The notes under the pieces are model-generated. The model saw only the letters and a program-made list of their open reading frames with translations. It ran no database searches and was not told the DNA's origin. Source: Chersky-840 sp035604715 (GTDB lineage Bacteria; Actinomycetota; Acidimicrobiia; Acidimicrobiales; UBA8190). Taken from it: DNA of 64,000 nt. The translations under genes and the position numbers were made by a program. Shown in pieces: positions 50,616 to 58,731 of the stretch. Every line of letters starts with the position of its first letter. Position 1 is the stretch's first letter. The stretch is taken from positions 1 through 64,000 of the forward strand of contig CAVSWP010000004.1 in the NCBI GenBank assembly GCA_963731665.1, written 5' to 3'.

Positions 50616-50891
50616 TCAGATGGATTCGTGACCCCGGCCACCTCGTCTTGCCACCACTCGGATCAGGTTCGCGATCGCAAACACGGCCAGAACCACGAAT
50701 CCGACCAAGAAGAAGACCCACAGCACATTGGAAACCGTACGCATAGCGCCGTGTTTGTCGGTGCCACTCCCGTAAGTAACGTTGGCGACGACGAAGAGCA
50801 CCACTTCCGCGAGAGCGACGATGATCAGACTTCGTCCCCTACCGGCCTGCTGCGTGAACTTGCTGGCCATCGACGCGTCGGTTCCTGTCAT
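50616..50891 (-). CDS. Small membrane protein, two helices, unknown
   Basis: 91 residues from ATG 50891, which has TGGAGG 6 nt upstream; that decides against the longer frame to 50948. Helix 1 is S-L-I-I-V-A-L-A-E-V-V-L-F-V-V-A, helix 2 is V-L-W-V-F-F-L-V-G-F-V-V-L-A-V-F-A-I, with a short polar loop and a basic C-terminus (R-V-V-A-R-R-G-G-R-G). It resembles DUF-type small integral proteins; no family is named. Confidence 0.6.
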   Translation of the reverse strand: MTGTDASMASKFTQQAGRGRSLIIVALAEVVLFVVANVTYGSGTDKHGAMRTVSNVLWVFFLVGFVVLAVFAIANLIRVVARRGGRGHESI

Positions 50892-51047
50892 ACGAACCTC
50901 CAGACTCTTCCCTCGTCTCATTGACCCACGTCTCGCCGGGTCCGACAAGGGCGCTTACCTGCCCGTTCTGGTGGTGCTGGCACCCCATCGGATCGCCTGC
51001 ACGCCTAGCCCAATGGCTGCTGAGCCGGCGTCCCCGATCTCCCGGCA

Positions 51048-51455
51048 CTACTTCTTAAAATGGCGCCCGCGATGGTTGTCAAAATGAGAACGAAGGTGGT
51101 CCCCGTGATGGTGCCCCTCCTTCGACGAAGTGACAGCTGCTGGGTTTATCGGCTCGGTCGTCTGTGTTGTTGACGTAGCCGTGTCCGGCTGTGCAAGGGC
51201 AAGGATGGCTGTCGACGGTGATGTCGTCGTCAGGCTTGATTCGGTGATCGGCGCTCCGTGGGGCGTGGTCGTGCTCGTCGCCCCCGGACCGGTGTTCCCG
51301 GTGTTTCCGGTATTGGTGGCGCTGGTCGCAGCAGGTGCCGCGAGCGCAGGATGACCTTGGTGCTTGGGCCTGGCTGCCACGCTGGAGGCCGCCCACGCTG
51401 ACGCCAGTAGGGATGCTGTCACCAGCAAGACGGCCAGCCGCCACAACCGTCGCAT
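51048..51455 (-). CDS. Secreted Thr/Ala-rich protein with His-rich C-terminus
   Basis: 135 residues. Signal peptide M-R-R-L-W-R-L-A-V-L-L-V-T-A-S-L-L-A-S-A-W-A. The mature protein is low-complexity Thr/Ser/Ala/Pro/Gly (N-T-G-N-T-G-N-T-G-P-G) and ends in K-E-G-H-H-H-G-D-H and F-D-N-H-R-G-R-H-F-K-K, which could bind metal or acidic polymers. A GGAAGGG site lies about 5 nt upstream of the ATG. It is divergent from the tandem GT-C-like genes. No family recognised. Confidence 0.6.
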   Translation of the reverse strand: MRRLWRLAVLLVTASLLASAWAASSVAARPKHQGHPALAAPAATSATNTGNTGNTGPGATSTTTPHGAPITESSLTTTSPSTAILALAQPDTATSTTQTTEPINPAAVTSSKEGHHHGDHLRSHFDNHRGRHFKK

Positions 51456-51535
51456 GACACCCTTCCCCCCGAGACCCCGAATTTCAGCTACCAGCCCTTG
51501 GAAACCAATGAGTCATTCCCAGCCATGGTGTGCTG

Positions 51536-51563
51536 GTCGGGCCTCGAATCTCGCCGGCCCGAC
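51536..51563. repeat. Hairpin whose 3' part resembles the tRNA-Pro 3' end
   Basis: GTCGGGCC (51536-51543) and GGCCCGAC (51556-51563) pair perfectly around a 12-nt loop. Bases 51544-51563 match 18 of 20 with tRNA-Pro positions 48248-48267, including the T-loop and acceptor 3' strand. It may be an attachment-site copy, a tRNA remnant, or a terminator that happens to resemble it. Confidence 0.45.
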
Positions 51564-51605
51564 GCATCTCGAGCGGAACCGACTTTCCGGCGCGCCAGAA
51601 CGTCG

Positions 51606-51617
51606 CTATGGCACCAT
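51606..51617 (+). repeat. CTATGGCACCAT element, copy 1
   Basis: This 12-mer lies 8 nt before the paralog 1 start and recurs at 53128-53139, 9 nt before paralog 2. Its CACCAT end resembles the TACCAT -10 box of other genes here, so it may be a shared leaderless promoter. Confidence 0.4.
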
Positions 51618-51625
51618 GGCGTGCC

Positions 51626-53092
51626 ATGCCCAAAGGTGCTATCGACACCAGAACCCCGATTCAACGGATGGTTGCTCGTCTCGGTCGTCGGGTCGGACCA
51701 CTGCTCGTCTCCGCCGTCTACATCGGCCTGGGACTGGCCTACGTCTTTCGATGGGGGTCGGTGGTCCGTCACATCCCGTCGGTGTGGATCTCTCCCGGAG
51801 ATCTCTCTGCCATCTATCGCGCCTCGAGCGCCCTTGCCCACGGACACTTGAGCGCCATCTACTCCAATTCGTCGGTTCTGACCTTTCCCGGAATCCTGAT
51901 CCTCTTGGCGCCCTTCGGGGCACTCAGCAATCACTTCGACACGATCTTTGTGGTCATCATTAAGAACCATCACCTGGTCACCCAACCCGACTACATCGTG
52001 TCGCACACGTCGCAAGTCTTGGTCGCTGGACCGCGCATTTCCTCAACGCATGTCGAATATGCGATACAACCTCAGTGGTTCGCTTTTCTCGAACCGTATG
52101 TGATGGTGCTGTCCTGCTCGGCATTGTTCGCCTGTGACGCGCTGGCCGAGCGACTCCAGGTTCCACGCTTCCGACGGGCGATCCTCAACGTGGTCCAAGC
52201 GATAGTCCTGTGGCCCGTGATCGTGATCTTTGGCCATCCCGAGGATGCCGTCGCCGTGGCGCTGGCCGTGTATGCCCTTGTCCTCGCCTTCGACGACCGC
52301 TTCACGTGGGCCGGTTGGCTCTTCGGTGCGGCCTTGGCGGTGCAACCCCTCGTGGTGGTGATGCTCCCGCTGTTACTGGTCATGGCGGGCAAGAGTCGGG
52401 CGTCGCGCCTGGTGGCGCAGAGCGTGCTTCCTGCCGCCGCGGTGACCATCGGACCGTTGGCATCCAATTTCCACCAAACCATCCACAATCTCGTGACCCA
52501 ACCGGCCTACTCCGATATCAGTGATACGCACCAGACGCCGTGGACCTTCTTGGCGCCCAGGCTCAGCGGAAGGGGGGTGAACGAGACCGTCGGGGGTGGA
52601 CCAGTCCGTGTCGCCACGCTTGCCCTGGCCGCCGGAGTGGGATGGTGGGCACGGCGTTGGCGCACAAAGCCGGAGATGCTCGCCTGGGCGGCAGCCGTGG
52701 CCCTGGCATTGCGGACCTATACGGAGTCGGTGATGACCGCGTACTACATCTGGCCGGCGTTGGCCGTGGGAATGGTCGTGGCGGCGCGTGCCAGCCGTCG
52801 TCGATTCGCCGTCGCCGTGGCCATGGCAGTCGCCACCACAATTGTGGGTGAATGGCACCTCGGCGTGTATCCCTGGTGGGTCCTTGAGGTGGCCGGCCTC
52901 ACGGCATTGCTGGTCGCCGCGGCGCGGCCCGAAGCACTCGCCGTCGCCAAGCCGAACGTCATACGTGAGCAGGCGCGGGCGCCTGTCGGGACTCAGCGGC
53001 GGGCTGGAACGGCAGCTTCCAAAAAGGCAGTTTCCAAAAAGAAGAGGGGGAAACCATCGCGCCGCGGTCACTCCGGTAGCGGTCGGCGTTGA
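51626..53092 (+). CDS. GT-C-like polytopic membrane protein, paralog 1
   Basis: 488 residues and about ten helices. G-H-P-E-D-A-V-A-V-A-L-A-V-Y-A-L followed by A-G-W-L-F-G-A-A-L-A-V-Q-P-L-V-V-V-M resembles the helix 6-8 region of GT87/DUF2029 mannosyltransferases (PimE-like), where a polar loop precedes a G-x-x-x-G-x-x-x-x-x-x-P segment. The first external loop (P-G-D-L-S-A-I-Y) offers an Asp. Function is inferred only at fold level. ATG 51626 is chosen because the paralog begins at the matching residue (M-S-K-G versus M-P-K-G). The C-terminus is strongly basic. Confidence 0.65.
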   Translation: MPKGAIDTRTPIQRMVARLGRRVGPLLVSAVYIGLGLAYVFRWGSVVRHIPSVWISPGDLSAIYRASSALAHGHLSAIYSNSSVLTFPGILILLAPFGALSNHFDTIFVVIIKNHHLVTQPDYIVSHTSQVLVAGPRISSTHVEYAIQPQWFAFLEPYVMVLSCSALFACDALAERLQVPRFRRAILNVVQAIVLWPVIVIFGHPEDAVAVALAVYALVLAFDDRFTWAGWLFGAALAVQPLVVVMLPLLLVMAGKSRASRLVAQSVLPAAAVTIGPLASNFHQTIHNLVTQPAYSDISDTHQTPWTFLAPRLSGRGVNETVGGGPVRVATLALAAGVGWWARRWRTKPEMLAWAAAVALALRTYTESVMTAYYIWPALAVGMVVAARASRRRFAVAVAMAVATTIVGEWHLGVYPWWVLEVAGLTALLVAAARPEALAVAKPNVIREQARAPVGTQRRAGTAASKKAVSKKKRGKPSRRGHSGSGRR

Positions 53093-53127
53093 CTCTCGGC
53101 TCGCACACGGATGCTCCGCGATAAATC

Positions 53128-53139
53128 CTATGGCACCAT
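53128..53139 (+). repeat. CTATGGCACCAT element, copy 2
   Basis: Exact second copy of the 12-mer upstream of paralog 2; see the copy at 51606. Confidence 0.4.
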
Positions 53140-53148
53140 ACGAGGGCT

Positions 53149-54612
53149 ATGTCCAAGGGCACGGTTGACAACAGAACGTTTGGCGAACGGATGGTCGATC
53201 GGCTGGGCCGTCGGGTGGTGCCGATCGTGGTCTCGGTGGTCTTCATCGCTCTGGGACTCGCCTACGACTTCCGGTGGGGGTCGGTTGTCCGCCATATCCC
53301 GTCGCTGTGGATCTCACCCGGGGACCTCTCGACGATCTACGGCGCGTCGATCTCGCTGGCTCACGGTCACTTGGCTGCGATCTACCAGAACCGGCCGACG
53401 CTGCGGGAATTCCCGGGCATTCTGCTCGCACTGGCGCCGATCAGCGTGTTCGGCCACGCCTTTCACACCACGTTCGTCGAGATTGCCAGAAACCATCACC
53501 TGGTGACCCGACCCACCTATCTGATATCGAACACCACGACGGTGTGGGATAGCGGCACCGTCTTCTCAGGAGCGCACCGGTCCATCGAGTACTCGGTGCA
53601 GCCGCAGTGGTTCGTGTTCCTCGCTCCTTACGTCTCGGTGCTGTCGTGTACAGCCCTCTTCGCACTCGACGCACTGGCCGAACGTCTTCAGGTCTCGCGG
53701 GCACGACGGGGCGTGTTGATCCTGGCCGAGGCGACGATCCTGTGGCCTGTCCCCGTGTTGTGGGGACACCCTGAGGACGCCTTCGCCGTGGCGCTGGGGG
53801 TCTACGCCCTCCTCTTCGCCATGGAACAGAGGTGGACCAGCGCCGGGTGGCTCTTCGGCGCCGCCGTCGCCGTCCAGCCACTGGTGGTGGTGATGTTCCC
53901 GATCTTCCTGGCGATGGGAGGCAAACAGCGCGCCCTCGGCCTCGTGCTGCGGACCTTGATTCCCGGATTGGCCCTGACCGTGCCCCCGCTCGCCGCCAAC
54001 CTGCATGCCGCTGGGCATGACCTCGTCACCCCCCCTGCCTACCCAGACGTCTCCGGCACCCGCCAGACTCCCTTTACGGCGTTGGCCCCCAAGGTCGGAG
54101 GCTCAGGGACCAACGTCACGATCGCGGGTGGCCCACTGCGTCGTGTCCCCACCGTGGGCTTGGCGGTCGCCCTGTGGTTCTTGGTTCGGCGCTGGCGGGA
54201 CAGACCGGAGATGATCGTCTGGGCCGCGGCCCTCGCCCTTTCGCTGCGGTCGTACACCGAGTTGGTGATGACTCCCTATTACATGTGGCCGGCGCTCGCC
54301 GTCGCGCTGGTGGTCGCGGCCCGGGGGGGCGCCCGGCGATTCGCCATTGCCGTCGCCTTGGCCGTCGCCGTCACGGTGGTGGCCCAGTGGCGCCTCGGAG
54401 TGTTCCTGTGGTGGGGTCTGGTGATCGGCGGTTTGACGGCCCTGCTGGTGGTGGCGGCCAAGCCCGGACCACCTGTGGCGGTAGCGGTGGGTGCCGCCCC
54501 CGGGAGGGCGCCAACGTCGACCAGAACGCAGCGACGCGCCGGCACACCACCGAGAGGAAAGAGCACGAGGAAGTCCTCCCGCACGAACAGGTCGCGCGCC
54601 GGTCGGCGCTGA
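53149..54612 (+). CDS. GT-C-like polytopic membrane protein, paralog 2
   Basis: 487 residues, a tandem duplicate of the preceding gene; the first 80 residues are roughly 70% identical by eye (shared F-R-W-G-S-V-V-R-H-I-P-S). Same GT87-like features: W-G-H-P-E-D-A-F-A-V-A-L-G-V and A-G-W-L-F-G-A-A-V-A-V-Q-P-L. The C-terminus is Arg/Lys/Thr-rich. Both genes share a CTATGGCACCAT element 9-10 nt before the start, which may be their promoter. The 56-nt gap and common strand suggest one transcription unit. Confidence 0.65.
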   Translation: MSKGTVDNRTFGERMVDRLGRRVVPIVVSVVFIALGLAYDFRWGSVVRHIPSLWISPGDLSTIYGASISLAHGHLAAIYQNRPTLREFPGILLALAPISVFGHAFHTTFVEIARNHHLVTRPTYLISNTTTVWDSGTVFSGAHRSIEYSVQPQWFVFLAPYVSVLSCTALFALDALAERLQVSRARRGVLILAEATILWPVPVLWGHPEDAFAVALGVYALLFAMEQRWTSAGWLFGAAVAVQPLVVVMFPIFLAMGGKQRALGLVLRTLIPGLALTVPPLAANLHAAGHDLVTPPAYPDVSGTRQTPFTALAPKVGGSGTNVTIAGGPLRRVPTVGLAVALWFLVRRWRDRPEMIVWAAALALSLRSYTELVMTPYYMWPALAVALVVAARGGARRFAIAVALAVAVTVVAQWRLGVFLWWGLVIGGLTALLVVAAKPGPPVAVAVGAAPGRAPTSTRTQRRAGTPPRGKSTRKSSRTNRSRAGRR

Positions 54613-54634
54613 ACGAGAAGCCCCCGCCCGAGAG

Positions 54635-55225
54635 TCATCGTGCTCTGGCGGCCTTGGCCCCCGTCACGAGTCGCTCCCTATCGAACATCCGGGAGACGAT
54701 TCGCAGTGCCCGTATGTCGATCAGCAGCATGCCGACCGCGAATGCCACTGCGACCTTGAATGTGGGGTGGATCACACCGACCCCGAACAGCACGACCACG
54801 CCAAGAGCCGGAAAGCTCGCGAGCGTTCCCAACCGCTGGGCGACACGGACGTCACTGGCCCTGACCGACACCGCCATTCCGACCAAGACCGCCCAGCCGG
54901 CCAACAGCGGAGTGAACAGGACGAGGGCCAGGAGTACGGGCCTCTGGTGGAACACGTCTGAGGCGATGATCGGGTTGACGAACAGCTTCACGAGGGCGAG
55001 GAAGAGTCCGGACACCGCGTAGGAGAGGACCAAAGTGGGGAGCATGACGGCCGCCGCTTTGCCCAGGATGAACTCCTGTCTGCGAATCGGAGTGGTGAGC
55101 AACGGCTCGAGAGTCCCCTGCTCACGCTCCCCGACGACTGAGTACGCGGCGAGGGTGGACGGCATGATGACCGGAAGGAGGAGCAAGAGGAGGAGGGGAA
55201 GGCTCAAGTACGTGCCATCGCCGAA
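54635..55225 (-). pseudogene. Truncated ABC-2 type permease (NatB-like), 5' end missing
   Basis: The readable part has P-L-L-L-L-L-L-L-P-V-I-M-P-S then Y-S-V-V-G-E-R-E-Q-G-T-L-E-P-L-L-T-T-P-I-R-R-Q-E-F-I-L-G-K, the hallmark of ABC-2 permeases of the NatB/Na+ or drug export type, followed by four to five helices and a normal basic C-terminus. Full-length relatives have an additional N-terminal helix and periplasmic loop, which are absent. Upstream of about 55225 the frame continues but reads like nonsense (H-P-A-H-T-L-R-L-P). No ABC ATPase gene is adjacent. It is most simply a remnant. Confidence 0.65.
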
Positions 55226-55252
55226 GAGGGAGGGGCGAGGAAGACGGAGAGT

Positions 55253-55666
55253 GTGGGCTGGATGAGGAATACACCGGTCCAAGCCCCAACGGACCGGATC
55301 AATGCCACGCACATCATGGAGGTGACCGGTGGCGCCGCCGGGCAGGCTTTCGTCGGCTGCCTCACGGACAGCAGTCCCCGCGGCTACGCCCTCTACCTGC
55401 GCCAGTTCTCGATCACCAACGGGTGGCGCACGAGACCACGACGGGTTTCGAACCTGTACGGCAACCGGGCTGTGTGGCCCGGGGACACCTTCGGACTCTC
55501 GACCCTCGGCCCGAACCGTATCGTGACCAGCTGGGGCAGCGCGGCGCCGAACCGCAGCACGGTGTCGATGATCTACTCAGCCGAGGAGACAACGGCCTTG
55601 GGCGGCGCAGCCGTCCTCCGGGACGGGTTGAACAGCAGGCCGCACCGCGTTGTTCACCGGGGCTGA
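55253..55666 (+). pseudogene. Fragment of a sialidase/BNR-type beta-propeller gene
   Basis: The frame shows F-V-G-C-L-T-D-S-S-P-R-G-Y-A-L-Y-L-R-Q-F-S-I, then R-R-V-S-N-L-Y-G-N-R-A-V-W-P-G-D-T-F-G-L-S and R-I-V-T-S-W-G-S-A-A. This is the last blade pattern of exo-sialidase-like propellers (W-P-G-D-x-x-G-L ... W-G-S). At least the first 200 residues of such a protein are missing, and no signal peptide is present. It begins head to head with the truncated permease. The end (A-V-L-R-D-G-L-N-S-R) may also be non-native. Confidence 0.5.
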
Positions 55667-55778
55667 CCACCTGTTGGCTGGCTGACTCGGACCGCGCTCC
55701 CGCCGGGACGGAGACGCGATCGTGCCGTTGCTCTCGATGCGCCGTCGGTCGGTCACTGCCCGGGGGCGGGCGAGGACG

Positions 55779-55784
55779 TAGCGT
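55779..55784 (+). promoter_or_regulatory. -10 box TAGCGT for the SGNH acyltransferase gene
   Basis: TAGCGT ends 6 nt before GTG 55791, the leaderless pattern; it is the same hexamer as before the histone-tailed gene. Confidence 0.45.
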
Positions 55785-55790
55785 TGGTCG

Positions 55791-58004
55791 GTGCACCACG
55801 GCAGACGACCGGGCCATCGCCTGCGCCGCGACATCGAGGGCATGCGGGCCGTTGCCATCCTGGCCGTGGTCCTCTACCACGCCCACGTGGGCCTCTTGCG
55901 AGGGGGCTTCACCGGGGTTGACGACTTTTACGTCATCTCCGGATTCCTGATCACCGGCCTGCTGTGGCGGCAACTGGAGGGGGAGGGCGGACTGTCCTTC
56001 CGGTCATTCTACGGCCGGCGCATCCGTCGCCTCCTCCCCATGTCGTTCGTAGTGCTGGTGAGCACCGCCGTGGCCTCGGTCTACCTGCTCCCACCGTTGC
56101 AGACCCATGCCGTGCTGAAGGACGGGATCTCGAGCGCCCTGTATGTCTCCAACTACCGATTCGCCGCCCTGCAGACCAACTACCTGACCTCCACCGCACT
56201 GCCCTCACCGTTTCAGCAGTACTGGTCGCTGAGCCTCGAAGAGCAGTTCTACCTGATCTGGCCGGTGCTCTTGCTGGGTGGCTCCATGCTGCGCCGGCGC
56301 CGCCGCCAACTGCCGTCGCGCCTCGGGGCGGCAGCTGTGCTCGGGGGCCTCGGCGTGGCCTCCTTTGCCCTCGGAGTGTGGCTGACGAAGGTCTCACAGC
56401 CGTGGGCCTTCTTCTCGCTGCCTACCCGGGCGTGGGAGTTGGCCGCAGGCGGACTGGTGGCCTTCGCCGCGCCGTGGCTGCGCGCCCTGCCCGAACGGCT
56501 GGCGGCAGTGATCGGGTGGGCCGGATTGGCCGCCGTGATCGGTTCCGCTGTGATCGTGTCAGGCTCGGTGCCGTACCCCGGCACGGCGGCCCTGGCTCCC
56601 GTGCTGGGGACTGGTGCCGTCATCGCGTCGGGGTGTGCCCAACCTCGCAGCGGGCCGATACTCGTCCTCGGCCGGATCGGTACCCAGGTCGTCGGTCGGG
56701 TGTCGTATTCGTGGTACCTGTGGCATTGGCCCGTGCTCATCCTGGCGCCCGCGCTGATCGGGCACGCCCTGTCACTCGTCGGCAATCTGACCCTCGCGTT
56801 CGGCAGCTTCGTGCTGGCGGTGATCTCCTTCGTGCTCATCGAGAACCCCCTGCGGCGTGCCTCCTGGCTGCAGGTGCAGCCGCGCCGCCTCCTGCGTCTG
56901 GGTGGTGCCCTGACGGCGGTCGCCGTCGCCGTGTGCCTGGTGTCGATCGTGACCCTGCCGTCGCTGCGCGGCCACGGCATCGCCCGGGTAGCCAAACTCT
57001 CCACGGCCCCAGCAGTGAAGCGTCAATCCCTGCCGCCGACCACGCCTGGTTCGGGCCTCAGTCCCTACAGCGCCGCGCTGGTCAGCGCCACGGCCCAGGT
57101 ACAGGGGGCGGTGTCCCAGTCGTTGCCCGTGAAGGACGTCCCGGCCAACCTGACCCCTTCGCTGCCCGACGCCGCCGGAGACGAACCGCCGGTCTTCGTC
57201 GACGGTTGTTTGGACTCCTATCTGCCCACCGACGTGGGGCCCTGCGACTTCGGTGACACGACGTCGTCCACGTCCATCGTCTTGTTCGGCGACTCCCACG
57301 CCGCCATGTGGTTCCCGGCGGTGGAAGGTGCCGCCGACCACTTCGGGCTCAACCTCTTCACCTGGACCAAGAGCACCTGCCCGCCCCTCATGATCACCAT
57401 CTTCAGCCCGGTGCTCGGGCGCAACTACACCGAGTGTGACCAATGGCGACAAAACGTCCTGGCCCGGATCGCCCAGGTCCACCCGGCCCTGGTCATCTTG
57501 GGCGTGGCTCGCCACTACACCGACATCTACGGATTCACCCCCTTCAGCCCCCAATGGCTCCAAGGGCTGTCGGCCATGGTCACGGCCATCCGTCAGCTCG
57601 GCCCCAAGGTGCTGGTCATCGGGCCCGTCCCCAAGCCGCCTTTCGACGTCCCGGGTTGCCTCTCGATCCACTTGACCTCGGCCAATGCCTGCACGGTCCC
57701 GTTGGCCCAGGGCATCGACCGGCCCGGAAAGCTGGCCGAGGAGCAGGTCGTCGCGGCGGCGGGCGGGAGCTACCTCGATCCCGACCCGTGGTTCTGCACG
57801 GCGACCACGTGCGCCGTCATGGTGGACAACCTCCTCGTCTATCGCGACGACAACCACATCACCGCGACCTATGCCTCCTACCTCTCCCCGGCCATCACCG
57901 ACGAGCTGGGCCTGGTCCTCGGGGCTCACGCCCCGACCACGAGCACCGCCGCGCCGGCGACCAAGCCCACCCACCGGCGGGTCTCCGGCCCGGCACGCAC
58001 CTGA
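55791..58004 (+). CDS. Acyltransferase with C-terminal SGNH domain (OafA-like)
   Basis: 737 residues. An acyltransferase-3 membrane domain fills residues 1-380: R-R-D-I-E-G-M-R-A-V-A-I-L-A-V-V-L-Y-H-A near residue 12 has the catalytic His/Arg region, Y-W-S-L-S-L-E-E-Q-F-Y-L-I-W-P near residue 144 is the usual second motif. A periplasmic SGNH esterase/transferase domain follows at about 490-715 with V-L-F-G-D-S-H-A-A-M-W (GDS nucleophile) and a late D-N-H (Y-R-D-D-N-H) holding the Asp and His. Such proteins O-acetylate cell-surface polysaccharides. Confidence 0.9.
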   Translation: MHHGRRPGHRLRRDIEGMRAVAILAVVLYHAHVGLLRGGFTGVDDFYVISGFLITGLLWRQLEGEGGLSFRSFYGRRIRRLLPMSFVVLVSTAVASVYLLPPLQTHAVLKDGISSALYVSNYRFAALQTNYLTSTALPSPFQQYWSLSLEEQFYLIWPVLLLGGSMLRRRRRQLPSRLGAAAVLGGLGVASFALGVWLTKVSQPWAFFSLPTRAWELAAGGLVAFAAPWLRALPERLAAVIGWAGLAAVIGSAVIVSGSVPYPGTAALAPVLGTGAVIASGCAQPRSGPILVLGRIGTQVVGRVSYSWYLWHWPVLILAPALIGHALSLVGNLTLAFGSFVLAVISFVLIENPLRRASWLQVQPRRLLRLGGALTAVAVAVCLVSIVTLPSLRGHGIARVAKLSTAPAVKRQSLPPTTPGSGLSPYSAALVSATAQVQGAVSQSLPVKDVPANLTPSLPDAAGDEPPVFVDGCLDSYLPTDVGPCDFGDTTSSTSIVLFGDSHAAMWFPAVEGAADHFGLNLFTWTKSTCPPLMITIFSPVLGRNYTECDQWRQNVLARIAQVHPALVILGVARHYTDIYGFTPFSPQWLQGLSAMVTAIRQLGPKVLVIGPVPKPPFDVPGCLSIHLTSANACTVPLAQGIDRPGKLAEEQVVAAAGGSYLDPDPWFCTATTCAVMVDNLLVYRDDNHITATYASYLSPAITDELGLVLGAHAPTTSTAAPATKPTHRRVSGPART

Positions 58005-58257
58005 CGTCAACATGAGCCAGGTTCGGCGCATATGGACCTGGTGGACCACGGTCACCACGAGCGCTCCGATCAGCAGCAGAATGGCGATCGCACCGGCGCC
58101 CAGTATGACCGGTGACGCCCGTCCCGTTCGGTTCTTGTTTCGGGCTCGCACGGCGTGTCCCCGCGTGGCGAGTGGGACTAGCGTCAACCTGACAGCCACA
58201 GACCGTCGAGACTGATCAGCCTCGCTCGACCATGATCGCCACGACTCGGAGGTGCCC

Positions 58258-58692
58258 GTGCTGCGCTGGGAGAGCGGTGAAGGCCTGCGCCGGGAAGCGC
58301 GGGGGAGCGAGATGTGGTTCAAGGCGACGGCGGCGACCACCCAGAACCGGTTCTCCCTGATGGAGCGCACGCTGCCCCCGGGTGGGCGGATGCCCCCGGC
58401 GCACAGCCACGTCGGGAACGACGAGGCGTACTTCGTGTTGGAGGGGCTGGTGGAGTTTCGCGTCGACGGCCACGTGTTCGAGGGGTCCACGGGCACGTTC
58501 GTGCTGGTGCCCGCCGGCGAGCCCCACACCTTCGGGAACACGACGGAGAAGCCGGCCCGACTCCTGGTTTTCCACGCGCCCGCCCTGGACGGCTATTTCG
58601 CGGACCTGGAGCGCCTTTGGGCTTCGCCTCAGGCCCCGGAGCGCGAGGAGGAGCTGGCCCTCATGCGACGACACGGCATGGAGCCGGCGTGA
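58258..58692 (+). CDS. Cupin domain protein
   Basis: 144 residues, a single conserved cupin barrel. Motif 1: P-A-H-S-H-V-G-N-D-E-A-Y-F-V-L-E-G near residue 48, with two His and a Glu for metal; motif 2: V-P-A-G-E-P-H-T-F-G-N near residue 83. Its role (enzyme or small-molecule binder) is not predictable. A GGAGG at 58248-58252 is 5 nt before GTG 58258 but overlaps GTG 58252, so 58258 is the better start. Confidence 0.8.
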   Translation: MLRWESGEGLRREARGSEMWFKATAATTQNRFSLMERTLPPGGRMPPAHSHVGNDEAYFVLEGLVEFRVDGHVFEGSTGTFVLVPAGEPHTFGNTTEKPARLLVFHAPALDGYFADLERLWASPQAPEREEELALMRRHGMEPA

Positions 58693-58731
58693 TCTCCACC
58701 GGGGCGTGGGTGCACCTCCGAGCCGGCGCCA

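Noticed and set aside
53089..53094. TTGACT as -35 for paralog 2
   Set aside because: It contains the stop codon of paralog 1 and no -10 box lies 16-18 nt downstream.
58015..58200. Minus-strand frame with a membrane-helix-like stretch between the SGNH acyltransferase and the cupin gene
   Set aside because: It has no stop near the helix and runs on antisense through the acyltransferase; Leu/Val/Ala runs arise easily on the reverse of GC-rich DNA.
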